Shown: positions 1-10,600 of the stretch, one piece after another
How positions within the stretch are numbered: the stretch's first letter is position 1
Layout of the letters: every line of letters begins with the position of its first letter
DNA from: Erinaceus europaeus
Taxonomy: Eukaryota > Chordata > Mammalia > Eulipotyphla > Erinaceidae
Direction: 5' to 3'
Assembly (NCBI RefSeq): GCF_950295315.1
Contig: NC_080170.1
Coordinates: forward strand, 98,641,971 to 98,705,970
DNA: 64,000 bases
Made by a program: the position numbers and the translations under genes
The notes under the pieces: model-generated
What the model was told of the DNA's origin: nothing
The model's input: the letters and a program-made list of their open reading frames with translations, nothing else
Database searches by the model: none

Positions 1-574
1 ATTACTTCTCAAAGATTCAATGAAGAATAAAATCCTAATGACCGAATTTTAAAAAGAAAGACCAGAAGAAATAAAGAGAGGGCTAGCAAAATAACTTGCT
101 TGGATAGAGTATGTTTTGCCATGTGTGAGACCCACACTTGAACTCATCCCCCACTTATTGAAGGAAGTTTTGGTGTGTGGTCTCTTTCATTCTCCTTCAA
201 CCTGTCTGTTTTTACCAAAAGAGGGCTGGGGGTGGGGGCAATGGGGAGGGAAAAACTTTTATTTTGTGTTTGGTAAGACTCAAAATCCTAGGATGAACAG
301 AAAAAAAAAAAAAAAGATCAGTTAGAACAAAGAAAAAAATCACAAGCAGCTGAAAGACTCTCACTATTACCGTAAAATTAGCTTTGTCAGGTTACTGATA
401 GTGCATCAGAAAGTCAATCACAAATGCCTCTTCAGGATATTCAAGATATTCCTTATTATAGTTCAGAATAGAACAAAGGTGCAAGCAATACTTAGATCTA
501 CCTCCCCACCTTTTTTTTAAGAATATTTGTAAATATGTAAGGTGAGACTGAAAGTTTCTATTTCTTGATTTTTT
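1..574. other. Unassigned AT-rich sequence
   Basis: No repeat family or coding exon is recognisable here. A short G-rich patch (about 220-250) and an A-run (about 301-315) are the only landmarks. The short open frames lack homology I can recognise and use low-complexity codons. Confidence 0.5.
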
Positions 575-745
575 TAAATCATTTCATTGGAGGACTAATG
601 CTTTACAGTACAGTTTTTGACACATAGGCACAATTTCTTTTCTTGTGATAAGTGTCTATAAAATAGTCTCACCCTGACTTAAGTGTCCCTCCATCATCAC
701 TTACTAGGACGCCAAAGAATTTTCCCAGCAACCTTTCCTGTCCTT
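575..745 (-). mobile_element. Old L1 3'-end remnant
   Basis: The stretch 'ggactaatgctttacagt' followed by a 'cacat' and then a 'ctcacc...gtccctccatcat' segment resembles the reverse-strand L1 tails at 43025-43150 and 43880-44100, in which 'attaatgctttacag' opens the 3' UTR. Divergence is high and the assignment is tentative. Confidence 0.35.
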
Positions 746-759
746 TCTGCCCGGAGTTT

Positions 760-760
<1 letters not shown>

Positions 761-792
<32 letters not shown>
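761..792. repeat. Poly(T), 32 bases
   Basis: An uninterrupted run of T. Its position immediately left of a reverse-strand L1-like segment suggests it is that element's poly(A) tail read on the other strand. Confidence 0.8.
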
Positions 793-797
<5 letters not shown>

Positions 798-945
798 GAT
801 GCAATTTTGACAATCCCAGTTCAGGTTTTATTGATATTTCATGATTTCCCTGTCTGCTTTTTCTTAAATTCTGCCTATGGATAAAATCATTTGGTATTTG
901 TGCTTCTCTTTTTGATTTATTTCACTTTTTTCCATCAGGGTTTTT
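793..945 (-). mobile_element. Old L1 fragment, split by SINE
   Basis: The phrase 'aaaatcatttggtatttgtg' followed by 'ttgatttatttcactt' is characteristic of reverse-strand mammalian L1 3' regions; a similar phrase occurs at 44170-44215. It is cut off by the SINE that begins at about 946. Confidence 0.5.
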
Positions 946-1205
946 TTTCACTAGGGCTTGGGTTCCTGCACAGTGAATCCATAGCTCCCATTGGCCATTT
1001 TTTCCTTTTTCTTTTATTGAAAGGACAGAGAGAAATTGAGAGGGGAAGGAGTGAAAGAGGGTGGGGGAGAGACCTGCAGACACCATTCACTGCTTGTGAA
1101 TCTTCCCCCCACACCCACCCCCCACAGATGAGCAGGCAGTGCTTTGAACCCATGTCCTTAAGCATGGTACCTTATGCACTCAACCAGTGAACCTCTGCTT
1201 AGTCT
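946..1205 (-). mobile_element. SINE-A long form, diverged
   Basis: Read on the reverse strand it has a tRNA-like head, a CT-rich block (seen here as 'ggacagagagaaattgagag') and the distal 'CAGGAACCCAAGCCC'-like end typical of the long form. It is many substitutions away from consensus, so it is an old copy. It sits inside an older L1 fragment. Confidence 0.75.
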
Positions 1206-1214
1206 CTTAACATT

Positions 1215-1340
1215 TTTTTTAAGTATTAAATTATTATTTTATAACCAGAACATAATTCTGACATATGAAATGCTAAGGATCAAACTCAAGACCTCATACC
1301 AAGTCCAGCATTTTACCTACTGAACTACCTTTGAGAGCAG
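1215..1340 (-). mobile_element. SINE-C-type remnant
   Basis: 'ggatcaaactcaagacctca' followed by 'ttttacctactgaactacct' is the reverse complement of the SINE-C head and B-box area (compare 27075-27232). The tail is degraded. Confidence 0.6.
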
Positions 1341-1439
1341 TGTTTCTTGAAAAACAGGAAGTTGACTTTGAAATAAACAGTATCGTTCGGCATGGCATTA
1401 TCAGTTCAACTGATATTCAGATTAGTGAGACTCTTAAAA

Positions 1440-1658
1440 CATGGCTTGGGACCAGATGATGGTACATCTGGCTGACTGTATGTGTTACTGTGCACAGTGA
1501 CCTGAGATCAAGCCTCTGGTCCCCACGCAGGAGGAAAACTTCATAGTGTTCATGCGGTATTGCAGGTGGCTGTCTCTCTCCCCTTCTCCATCTCCTTTCC
1601 CTCTCAGTTTCTCTCTGTCATATCAAAGTAAATAAATAAAATTAAAAATATTTTTAAA
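1440..1658 (+). mobile_element. SINE-B, diverged
   Basis: The head is degenerate, the middle reads 'ctggtccccacgcaggagga', and the CT block and 'aaagtaaataaataaaatt' tail are in the expected order. It is old, with the B-box region damaged. Confidence 0.7.
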
Positions 1659-1727
1659 AAACATGGTTTACAGGGAGGCAGGGCAACAGAGTAGCAGCAA
1701 CTGTGTTTCTCTTCTCTCCTCAGTCAA

Positions 1728-1955
1728 CTAGTAATATCAAAGGAGACCATCTGGGACTACAACAAGATAGGACAAGAACTACTTTGGGAACCCACCAAAT
1801 CACCAGAGCATCCAGAGACCACAACTCTGCCCAGACCTCAGCTCTACACAGTTGAGAAATTTATCTAAAGAACAAGGAATATCAAAGATCACCTGAGATT
1901 GCAACAAGACAAGACTGGAACTACTTTTGAAACTCACCAAGTCACCAGTGAATGA
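1728..1955 (+). repeat. Two related units inside an L1 5' UTR
   Basis: One unit starts near 1728 ('taatatcaaaggagacca') and runs through 'cccaccaaatcaccag'. A second starts near 1878 ('gaatatcaaagatcacct') and runs through 'ctcaccaagtcaccagtga'. They keep the same order of short matches at a period of about 150 bp. This is seen directly; that it is a promoter repeat is inferred from position. Confidence 0.65.
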
Positions 1956-2307
1956 AAAGATGTGTGGCTCATGGACTAATTGAAGCATTAGTCACAGGAG
2001 TGAGAAAAGAGCTTGTGAAAATTGTCATCAGAAATGGAGAAACAACAAATGAGTCTCTGAAAGAAAGCAGTAACTATCTGGAGTAACTATTAGAGAGCTA
2101 AAAGCTGAAATAGCTGAGCTAAGAGCAAAACTAGCTGAATAAGCTAATACAGTATCAGAATATGGTAACAAAATAACTGAGCTACAGAAAACAACAGAGG
2201 AGAGAGATAGTAGAATAAATGAGGCAGAAAACAGCAAGATTGAGGATGAATTAGATAAAACTAAGAAAGAAGATATCTCAAAAAGAGATTAAGAAATACT
2301 GAAAACA

Positions 2308-2467
2308 TGTGGTCCAAGAGTAGGTGACGCAGTAGATAAAGCATTGGACTCTCAAACATAAGGTCCTGAGTTCAATCCCCAACAGCACATGTAACTGAGT
2401 GATGCCTGGTTCTTTCTCTCCTCCTATCTTTCTCGTTAATAAGTAAATAAAATCTTAAAGAAAAGAA
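2308..2467 (+). mobile_element. SINE-C with perfect 17-bp target duplication
   Basis: The head reads 'aggtgacgcagtagataaag', then comes 'gttcaatcccca' (B-box), 'tctctcctcctatctttctc', and an 'aataagtaaataaaatctt' tail. The direct repeat 'aagaaatactgaaaaca' lies at 2291-2307 and 2468-2484. The duplicated bases are L1 ORF1 sequence, so the SINE landed after the L1. Confidence 0.92.
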
Positions 2468-2574
2468 AAGAAATACTGAAAACAAGAGAGACATATGGGA
2501 TGACTTCAAAAGAAATAATATACGCACTATAGGCCTACCAGAAGAAGAAAGAGAGAGAAGGGAAGAAAGTATTC

Positions 2575-2904
2575 TGTTGTTAAAATTCGGAGGCTCTAGC
2601 TGGCCGGGCTAGCTTCACGGGCGGGTAACAGAGACTCGTGGGCAGACGGCTGGGCAGGGAAGCTATATTTCTTTATTCAGGAACAACGATTTATAAACTA
2701 AGACAAACTAATCACCAAACAAGACTCTGTTGCCTCTTTCCCCCGCAGCAGCGCCAAGCACTCTCGAACTCTCAAACTCTGGAACTCTGGAACTCTCTCG
2801 GGGTTCCTTGGAGCGGGAACAAGCGGGCCCGCAAAACTAGCAGGACTGAACCAATTTTCTTGGCAGGGGGAGAGCTAGAACAACCCAATGAAAAGCATAC
2901 AACA
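2575..2904 (-). mobile_element. Solo LTR, 330 bp, ERV class II-like
   Basis: The element begins 'tgttgt' and ends 'acaaca' (inverted TG...CA termini) and is flanked by the 6-bp direct repeat 'gtattc' at 2569-2574 and 2905-2910. On the reverse strand a 'TTTATAAAT' box is followed by 'TGAATAAAG', a poly(A) signal, in the order expected for U3-R-U5. The high GC and CpG content contrasts with its surroundings. The 6-bp duplication and short length fit the betaretrovirus/IAP-like class, but the family is not identified. No internal retroviral sequence is attached, so it is a recombined solo LTR. Confidence 0.85.
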
Positions 2905-3182
2905 GTATTCTACAGGACATAATAGCTGAGAACTTCCATAATCTAGACAACATAAAAGACACAAAGGTTCAAGAAGCCCAGAGGGCCCAAAACAGAATTA
3001 ACCCAGACTTAAAGACATCAAGACACATCATACTTAAAATGGAATGGAATAAGAATTAAAAAAAGGATCCTGAAAGCTTTTGCAAGAGAAAAACAATCAC
3101 CTACAGAGGAAAACCCATAAGATTAGCAGCAGACTTCTCCACACAAACACCACAGGGCAGAAGAGAATGGCAAGCTCTTGAA

Positions 3183-3262
3183 ACTTTCCCCCTGAAGGTG
3201 GGGACAAGAGGCTTGAGCCAAGCCCTTGCTCATAGCAATGTAGATGGTCAACTGAGTATGTA
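3183..3262 (-). mobile_element. SINE-B fragment
   Basis: 'gaaactttccccctgaaggtg' and the following 'ttgagccaagcccttgct' match the middle of reverse-strand SINE-B. Both ends are missing. It abuts the broken end of the L1 ORF1 remnant. Confidence 0.55.
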
Positions 3263-3316
3263 AAAATTTGGCTTCCTTCACAGATGAAATTAATTTATTA
3301 ATTAATAAAATTGAAG

Positions 3317-3378
3317 CAACTCCCCTGCAGGTGGGGAGCCGGGGGCTCGAACCGGAGGAAAGAACTTTTTACCTGGTG
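3317..3378 (-). mobile_element. SINE-A fragment
   Basis: 'ctcccctgcaggtggggagc' followed by 'gggggctcgaaccgg' is near-consensus reverse SINE-A, yet only about 60 bp are present. The high identity of such a short piece suggests a truncated or partly deleted young copy. Confidence 0.7.
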
Positions 3379-4319
3379 AGAGATGCTTAGTAAATTATTG
3401 CAAACTATATAGTACTACTTACTTAGTTTATAATTTTATGATTGTTTAGGATGGATTGTCAAAGTTTTGAACCTCATATAAGCAAATATATTGAGATTTT
3501 ACTGTAATGCAAATTTGAGGATTATATGATACCAGCTGTAACAATTAGTTTGACTATAGAAAACATAGCACAGAAATGAAAACAAGTAACCAAATTACTT
3601 TCAATATTTCTTTTATATAGAACTGCTAGTAGAAAATATCTAAATAAATAAATTTGATGTAGGATAAAAACAAAGAAATAGACCTGAAAATTACAACACC
3701 TGAAAATAAAGCAGAAGGAATACCTTTGAATCTTGGCAGGTTTTATGTAAAGCAGTTAAACATAAATATATATATATACATATATATAGTATTTTAGTGA
3801 TTCAGATAAACTGTTTTTATCTATACAGAAGCCATACATATTTTTTGAAAACCTGACCACCAAAGTATAGCATATAAGAGCAGATATGCTTTTCCTCTCT
3901 TTGATCCATCAAATAAGCTAACATCATTAATCAAAACTCAATAAATTGATAATACTTTAAAATAATTAAATGATTTTCTTATAAAGCTAGAAGTAATGAA
4001 ATAACTCAAATTTCTCAATGTTCATCCATAATTGTACAATATTATTCAACAAAATAAGCTTGCAGATGTAGAGAGTAAGTTACTCCAAAGCTATCAAGAT
4101 ATAGGTAGAAAACAAAGATTCCAAAATTGAATACATTTATGGTCATGTGGTAAATTAGTGATTATATTTACATCAAAGTTTAACCTTTCTGACTCTTAAC
4201 AAATTGATCATTCTCTTACACAATAGTACTTTTTGAAGACCTGAGAATATTAAAAGTTAGAATGACATGTTTATAGATCTGTACAAACTAAAAAGTTGTT
4301 CAACTCATAAAAGCCTTTA
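3379..4319. other. Unassigned AT-rich sequence
   Basis: Nothing recognisable apart from a short TA tract near 3765-3788. No gene is supported. Confidence 0.5.
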
Positions 4320-4452
4320 CAGTAGCCTAGGAAGTAACTTAACATTAGAGTACAAGAGTTATGTGCACTAGGACACAGATTTAATCCCTAATACAACAGG
4401 TGTCTTAATTGTATTCTGGTTCTTATCTTTTGTAAAATAAATAAATCTTTTT
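4320..4452 (+). mobile_element. SINE-C remnant
   Basis: A degenerate head, 'acagatttaatccctaatac' at the B-box position, then 'ctggttcttatcttttgtaa' and an 'aaataaataaatc' tail match the SINE-C layout. Confidence 0.5.
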
Positions 4453-5836
4453 AAAATTAATTTATAATATGATGGAAACATTACATAGAATAATATGTGA
4501 TCATCAAACTTGTCTGTATATATAACATGACACATGTAATATAGTTGTAACTGATCTAATCCTGATACGCTCTCTGTCTGATGTACCACTTGCTCTGCCC
4601 CCACCTCATGCCATACACTTTAATTTTAGTAGACCTTTCTTTCCTTTTTAAAGTACTTTAATTTGTGACTTTATGGATTACTGTTTAAAGTATATTAATG
4701 ATAATACATTGCATGTTTAATAAAGAAAGCATTTTATTTCATAGTTCTTATTTTAAAATATTACAGTGACTTATTTAATTTTAAAAAAGATTTTTTTGTT
4801 GTTATTTGCCTAGTCGTTGATACATGAAGTTATGACTAGCTATCAAGCAGTTCTTTTCTTATTTTTTTTCTTTCATTGTGTCCTCATCATTGAAGGTCAG
4901 CACTGATGATTTTGTGGATATTGGCATAACTTGCAAAAGCAGATTCCAGCATGAGGAATTTCCCATTTGACCTCTAGTTTCTTCTCTAACTCCTGCTGTG
5001 ACACAGGTCTTGTTCTGAACATTTTAAAGTTTCATTTTGATATCATTATCAAAGTATAGTCATCAAAGTAAAGTGGTTGATAAAGTAGTCATATCACTGA
5101 AGAATATTAATTTATTTTCTATGACCTACAGTTAAAAACAGCAGATTTCTTCATCCCCAGAATTTCCCATTAATTACAATATACCTTTAACCAAATTTTA
5201 CCACACACTGAATTTTTTAACTATTTATATTTTTAAAATTTTATTTCACTTAATTTATATTAGTTCTTTTCTCTTTTTTCATTTCTCTTCTGTTTACACA
5301 ATTCTTGCTCCTTCATAAGCCCTAGACATGAATCGTAATATTCTGAATTCTTAAAACTCTTTTATTTTCTATAATTTAAGGAAAATAAAGCAAAAACTCA
5401 AATGATAACAAATAAGCAGAACTTGAGACTAATAACAAAACCACAAAAATAGCAGTTTCTCCTCACTTCTTACTTAGACTGTGTTAACTTAATTATAATA
5501 TCCCTATGACTAAATATGCACATTCACCTCTAAAGGTCATGCATGCACTGATTTAAGACATGAAATTTCATAATGTCAATTACTATCACATGAAACTTTC
5601 ATGACATTTCGAAGAAATCTGAAAATAACTCTTTAAGCAATTGTTCTCCTTAATGAGTCTCCTAGAATCATGCTGGAAAGGTAACTAGTTCATCTATAAA
5701 ATTTAAAAAATAAATTCATCAAAGCCAATTATCAAACACAAGTCATTGGTTACAATATATGATTTCTGTATAGACAAAAGCTCTATGGGAAGAGCTCTGA
5801 TACAATGTCCCTGTGAAAAAGCAATTGCTTTAATTT
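4453..5836. other. Unassigned AT-rich sequence
   Basis: About 1.4 kb without a recognisable repeat, open frame or RNA gene. Confidence 0.5.
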
Positions 5837-5837
5837 T

Positions 5838-6035
5838 TTTTTTTTTTTTTTGTCAGTAGGTTTTGACTAATCTGGGCCAATTTGTTTTTCAGACTGAGGG
5901 AGACAAGAAGAGGGAAAGACACCACAACCCACAAATCCCCCAGGAAGGTAGGGGTCAGCCTTGAAGCTGGACCATGCTCATAGAAAATTTATTTAGCTAG
6001 TTCCCAGATGAGTTACCTTGCTGGGAACTTTTTGA
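5838..6035 (-). mobile_element. Degenerate SINE
   Basis: A T-run (5838-5852) is followed by 'gactgagggagacaagaaga', 'caggaaggtaggggtcagcc' and 'gaagctggaccatgctcat', in the order of a reverse-strand SINE with its A-tail at the left. The subfamily is unclear. Confidence 0.5.
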
Positions 6036-6047
6036 TTTAAAGAATAT

Positions 6048-6235
6048 CTTAAGGGGTTTGCTGCTGATGCACATGCTGCCAAGCATAAATACCAGGGTTC
6101 AACTCCCAGGTCCCCACATGCAGGGGAGAATCTCCCAAGTGATGAAGCAGTGCTGCAGGTGGAAACAAGGTGCTTTCACTTTAGGACTTATACTCGGTAC
6201 ATGTTCTCTACCAAGTGAGCCACCAGTGAGCCACT
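6048..6235 (+). mobile_element. SINE-B-like remnant
   Basis: 'ggttcaactcccaggtcccc' (B-box and downstream), 'atgcaggggagaatctccca' and 'gtgatgaagcagtgctgcag' follow the SINE-B body. The CT block and tail are lost. Confidence 0.55.
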
Positions 6236-6555
6236 GTTATCTTCAGATATTGGTATCTTCAAATCCTGTTATGCCATTAATTAAAAAATACAGCATTTAA
6301 TTCATTTGTACAAAATAAAGCATACTATAAAATGCTGAAAATGGGGGAAAGCAGTAATATAAATTTACCCATCAATTGTATTTAGATACATAATATTATG
6401 GTTTTGAATATCTTTCATCCTCTCAAAGAATAACCATTAATTGACAATCTGATCCAATAGTTGTGTTCCCTATATGGTACTTATATGTCTATATAACCAA
6501 ACTTGTAACCAAACTTATATTTATCTATATAATGAAACCTTTTTCTTTTTTTGTC
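6236..6555. other. Unassigned sequence
   Basis: Nothing recognised over this 320-bp AT-rich interval. Confidence 0.45.
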
Positions 6556-6712
6556 TTAGCTAGAGTTTCACCACTCCTGGCTGATTTTTTTTTTATAAAA
6601 CAGACAGAAAGACACAGAGACAGTAAAAGATGGAGGGAAAGATACCATAGCACTAAAGATTCTCCAATAAGGGGGTTCCATTGCACCAGGGTCTACTCTT
6701 TTGCTCCATTTT
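6556..6712 (-). mobile_element. Degenerate SINE
   Basis: 'aaaacagacagaaagacaca', then an A/G-rich stretch with 'accatagcactaaagattct' and 'ggttccattgcaccagggtc', matches the general order of a reverse SINE. Identity is low. Confidence 0.4.
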
Positions 6713-6744
6713 TTAAATTCAGTTAAAAATTTTATAACTCATTG

Positions 6745-6892
6745 CTTACTTACTTACTTACTTAATTATTTTGAATGAAAGATAGAAAAAACAGCACAAT
6801 GCTGAAGTCTGATTTATGTAGTGCTAGGACCTCAGAGCCTCAGGCATGAAAATCTTTTGCATAACCATTATGCCGTAGTATAGCCCTTAATT
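6745..6892 (-). mobile_element. SINE-C-related remnant
   Basis: 'agcacaatgctgaagtctg', 'ctaggacctcagagcctcag' and 'ttgcataaccattatgccgt' form a recognisable reverse-strand SINE head region. The 'cttacttacttacttaatta' tail area is a small tetranucleotide repeat. Confidence 0.6.
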
Positions 6893-6964
6893 TCTTTCTT
6901 CTTCCCTTCTTTTCTTTCCTTCTTTCTTTCTTTCTGTTTTTCTCCTATTCTCTCCACCCCCTCC

Positions 6965-7195
6965 TCATTTTTTTTTTTTTTGTCACTGGGGCTTCTCTGC
7001 TCCTAGGCAATTTTTGTTATGGTGAGAACATGCTATTTATATTTTATTTTAATTAATAAGAGAGATAGAGGTAGATGACAGATAGCTAGATAGATAAATA
7101 GATAACAGATAGATGGATAATAGATAGAGTATTGTTTAACTCTGGTGCCAGGGATTTTTTTTTTTTTTACATAAACATCTTCTGCGTCTTTGGCC
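6965..7195 (-). mobile_element. Degenerate SINE with GATA microsatellite
   Basis: A T-run and 'gtcactggggcttctctgct' resemble the distal end of reverse SINE-A long form. The body has decayed into GATA-type repeats (about 7076-7135, 'gatagctagatagataaata'). Confidence 0.5.
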
Positions 7196-8040
7196 CACCA
7201 GTGTCACAATTAAACATTAATCTCTAAAAGAAAAAAATAAAGGAATATGTCAGTATTATTTAATATTATATATATATTTATACCTGTCATATTTTATAAA
7301 TTTTCAACATAGATTATAAGGTATTCCTTTACAGAATGAATTATCTACACGATATCAAATATTTCATGGGTCTAGCATATATACTATGCTCACACTCATA
7401 TATTGAGCTAGCAATCACATTGTCTAGAGATTTTACAAATATACATAGCAAAGATGCTGCAAAGTTTCAGAATATTTCAAATCTTCTGAAATTTTCCCAG
7501 GAAACTCTGACCACTAGTCATGTGTTAGGCTGTGTGCTGCACACCCCTGCTATGAGCAAACAGAAACTTAGGACCTGAGTTTCAATAACACCCTCCTTGA
7601 TTTCACAACTACAAAAATACACATTATCTCCAAAGAAAATCAGCACATGCGTTCTTCATTTAATTTGTGTGAGAACATCCAAGGTCAACATACCAACGCC
7701 AGCATCATTGGAATTCATTAAAGGTATACCTTCAGGAGTAATAACATTAAAAAAACAGCTAGATAAAGACTGGATACATTATTCCTATAGATCACTAATT
7801 AAATATTCCAAATGTTGTTTATCTGAAATTAGAGTTTAAATACTTTCACCTTTATATTGAGATAATAAAATCTAATACAAGTAATTAATTTGAATTGTGT
7901 TTTTAATAATATACTTCCTTCTGAATTGTGTTTTTAATAATATACTTTTACTTTCTAATTTTCTGTTTCTCTGTAGTTATATATAACTATATATATTGGT
8001 GTATATAATATATATACACATATATATACCTAAAAACTGA
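7196..8040. other. Unassigned AT-rich sequence
   Basis: Two consecutive 80-codon frames (7336-7578 and 7597-7839, plus strand) are present. They have no recognisable homology, ribosomal context or splice logic, so they are not called genes. A 26-bp direct repeat occurs near 7892-7950 ('gaattgtgtttttaataata' twice). Confidence 0.5.
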
Positions 8041-9107
8041 AACTTCTTTTTTATTAGTGATTTAATATTGATTTACAAAATTACCCCTATGTCAATAAGG
8101 GTATAATTTCATACTGCTCCCACCACAAGAGTTCTGAATCCCCAATCTCTATTGTAAGCTACAGCAGTTTACCTAAGGTTGCAGATTTGGGTTAACTATT
8201 ATTACTACATCTGTTTATATATGTATATAATTGCACCCCACTCCTTTTGTTAAAGGTCCTGTCTTCTCTTCCTTTCCAAGCTACACATAACCCTATTGCT
8301 GCATCCAAGTGTCCCTCATTTTCCTCTTCTCTTTCCCGGTCCTGACAGAGTTGCAGTTCAGAGCCCACTTATGTTCTTCCTCCTATCACTTCACCCTATT
8401 GGGAGAATGGATCAAAACTATTGGGGGGTGGGTACAGAAGGTAGTAGTTGTGGCTTCTGTAATTGCTTCTTCACTAACATGGGTGTTGGCAGGTTTATCA
8501 ATCACCCCAGCCTATTTCTATCTTTCCCTAATGGGGTAGGACTCTGGAAAAGTGAGGTTCCAAGATTGGTAAGGTCATCTGCCCAGAGAAATCAGAATGG
8601 AATCATGGTAGTATCTGCAACTTGATGGCTGAAAGGTGGGAAAACAGAAAGTGGGACAAAATGATTAATGAACAGGAAACAAAAAGTAGGAACATAACAG
8701 ATGAAATTAGGGATTTAAGGACAGAAGAAACCTAGGAAGTCCATTTTAGTCATGTATCTAGAGTCCCACAATTACCATAATTTTTTGCTGCAGTTTGATA
8801 ATTAACATGGAATTGCACAAATATATTGTCTGAGAAGATGGTGTCAGAATAGAGAAAAAGGCTAGAAAATTGTATTAGGGTAGAGAGTAGTCCCCACTCG
8901 TGGAAAAAACTATGAATATATATACATATATCTGTATACATATACAGATATATGTATACATATATATATACACATATATAATAAGAGTCTGTGTAATCTC
9001 TAAGTCCTTATTTATCTGAGCTCACGGTTTATGTCCACAGTTGGGAACATTTCAAACTGCACTCATTTCAGGACCACTGAAACATAATTCTCTTTAACCT
9101 ATAGATA
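8041..9107 (-). mobile_element. L1 3' UTR, 5'-truncated
   Basis: Reverse-strand homology to the other L1 tails in the window is clear at 'gtacagaaggtagtagttgt', 'ttgcttcttcactaacatgg' and 'tgagctcacggtttatgtcc' (compare 60605-61562). Substitutions are frequent, so it is middle-aged. It carries TA/CA microsatellites at 8910-8985. The track's frames here are shadows of this UTR. Confidence 0.8.
8922..8957. repeat. 36-bp near-perfect palindrome
   Basis: The 17-base arms 'atacatatatctgtata' (8922-8938) and their exact reverse complement (8941-8957) are separated by 'ca'. The palindrome can form a hairpin or cruciform. It lies inside an L1 3' UTR microsatellite. Confidence 0.9.
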
Positions 9108-9110
9108 CTA

Positions 9111-9142
9111 AAATAAATAAATAAATAAATAAATAAATAAAT
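9111..9142. repeat. (AAAT)n microsatellite
   Basis: Eight uninterrupted AAAT-type units. Confidence 0.9.
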
Positions 9143-9377
9143 CCCAAGGAAATGTTAATTCTATCATCTCTTCTTTCCTTGAGGAAGTTATCAAGAATGG
9201 AATGTTCTCACAGAACTATACTTCAAGATTTTAATTTAGTGCATACTACTTCTTTTCTAGTTGTATTCACAGAGATAGGATATAACGTTGATACTTGAAA
9301 TTAAAAAAAAATTATCCACAGGAGTCTTTCTTACACTTGATTTATTTACTTATTTTGATTTAAAGTCATATCTTTTC
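9143..9377. other. Unassigned sequence
   Basis: Nothing recognised. Confidence 0.4.
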
Positions 9378-9500
9378 AGGGCCCTGGAGATGGCATAGTG
9401 GGTAAATCACTGAATGTCCAAGTATTATATCCCAACTTTGATCTCTAGTATTAGTATGAGGCTCTTTTTTCTCTCCCTCTCATAAATAAATAAATGTGCA
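9378..9500 (+). mobile_element. SINE-C, diverged
   Basis: 'ctggagatggcatagtgggt' is the head, 'actttgatctctagtattag' stands where the B-box would be, and the CT block ends in 'aaataaataaatg'. Confidence 0.65.
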
Positions 9501-10265
9501 ATAAACTATCATCTCTTTCACATAAAGTGTATACATGGTAAAGTTAAAATAAGATTACAGTATTTAAAACCAGACAATTGTATCTATTATAATAAAACTA
9601 GATCACTATCACACAGCATGTACAAGTAATTCAAAATAGGAAAAAAAGACTGGCTTTAAGACTAGAAACCATAAAATAAATGGATGAAAAGAGAGGTTAT
9701 ATCCTCTTCAGTATAGACCTTAAAGTTGTCTTTAGGTGCTCAGTCCCAACATGAAGGCAAAAAAATGAAAAAATAAAACAATTGAAACTAATGACATCAA
9801 ATTTAAAAACTTTGTATATGGTGAAAAAAACAACTACCAAAAAAAGGGCATCCCACTGAATTGAAAAATATATTTGCAAATCATACATCAAAGACATATG
9901 GGAAGGAAGCTGAAAGACTCAAAATATCTTTCCTTTTAGCTATTCTATATTCATAGTTAAATACATATTTAAAATAGGAGTATAGATTTTGAAATTAAAC
10001 AATCTGACTTCAAATTTGAGCTTTTTTTCTGTTCATTGACTGCATAGGCTTAATAGATTACTTAACTGTCTGTCCATCAGATTTTCTGTACATTGACTAT
10101 AATAAACATATATTAAAGGTAGTTATGAAAATTAGAGGAATTAACATGCAGAATACTTAAAACAGTATATGTCAAACATTAAGTGCATAAAAGGAAGTAA
10201 TTGATCAGGTAGCCATATAAACGGTAAGATTTAACTAGTTGTTTATTTTTGTAATAAAAAATACA
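9501..10265. other. Unassigned AT-rich sequence
   Basis: The region 9697-9897 contains 'cttcagtatagaccttaaag', 'acatgaaggcaaaaaaatga' and 'gacatcaaatttaaaaactt', in an order reminiscent of L1 ORF2 near its 3' end ('...cagaccttaaactatat', '...gactacatcaaattgaaaag'). It is too degraded to call a family or strand with confidence. Confidence 0.4.
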
Positions 10266-10267
10266 TT

Positions 10268-10440
10268 TTTTAAAAATCCAGTGCCAGGGAAAAAGTTTCA
10301 CATTTGGCCCAGGATGTACATGTCTGGGAACTCAAAGACTTCTGTAAAGCCATATGCCAAAGCTACGTAGTGCTTTGGTATGTCTCTCCCTCTCTCTTAT
10401 TCTCTGTATCTCATAAAAAATTAAACTTTAATTTTTTTTC
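10268..10440 (+). mobile_element. Degenerate SINE
   Basis: The CT block 'tatgtctctccctctctctt' and the A-rich end 'ctcataaaaaattaaa' are clear. The head is barely recognisable. Confidence 0.45.
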
Positions 10441-10600
10441 AGTCCAGGGAGATTGCACATCTATATGGAAACAGTAGATTCAAATGCCTGAGGGCTCAAA
10501 GGCCCTAGGTTCAATCCCCTGCATCATTCAAACCCAAAATGAAGCATTGCTATAGGCTCTCTCTGTTGCTCTTTATCTCAAGCAAAGAAGCAAACAAATA
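10441..10600 (+). mobile_element. Degenerate SINE
   Basis: 'agtccagggagattgcacat' head, 'ggttcaatcccctgcatcat' B-box, 'tctctctgttgctctttatc' CT block and an A-rich tail are in the expected order. It lies tail-to-head behind the preceding copy. Confidence 0.55.

Larger units (their letters stand above)
1662..3182 (+). mobile_element. L1 5' half remnant (5' UTR + broken ORF1)
   Basis: The first about 330 bp are L1 5' UTR of a subfamily also found reversed at 49375-49820. From about 2030 the sequence follows ORF1 of the full-length L1: 'aaagctgaaatagctgagct' matches the coiled-coil coding region, and 'agacacatcatacttaaaatg' and 'gaaaacccataagattagcag' match the RRM and C-terminal coding regions. 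In-frame stops and indels destroy the reading frame. The homology stops at about 3182 inside the ORF1 C-terminal domain, where a SINE fragment begins, so ORF2 and the 3' UTR are missing. Two later insertions interrupt it: a SINE-C (2308-2467) and a solo LTR (2575-2904). The nesting order is L1, then SINE and LTR. Confidence 0.85.

Noticed and set aside
7336..7839. Two consecutive 80-codon frames on the plus strand
   Set aside because: No homology recognised; frames of this length are expected by chance in 64 kb and the sequences show no domain or signal features.
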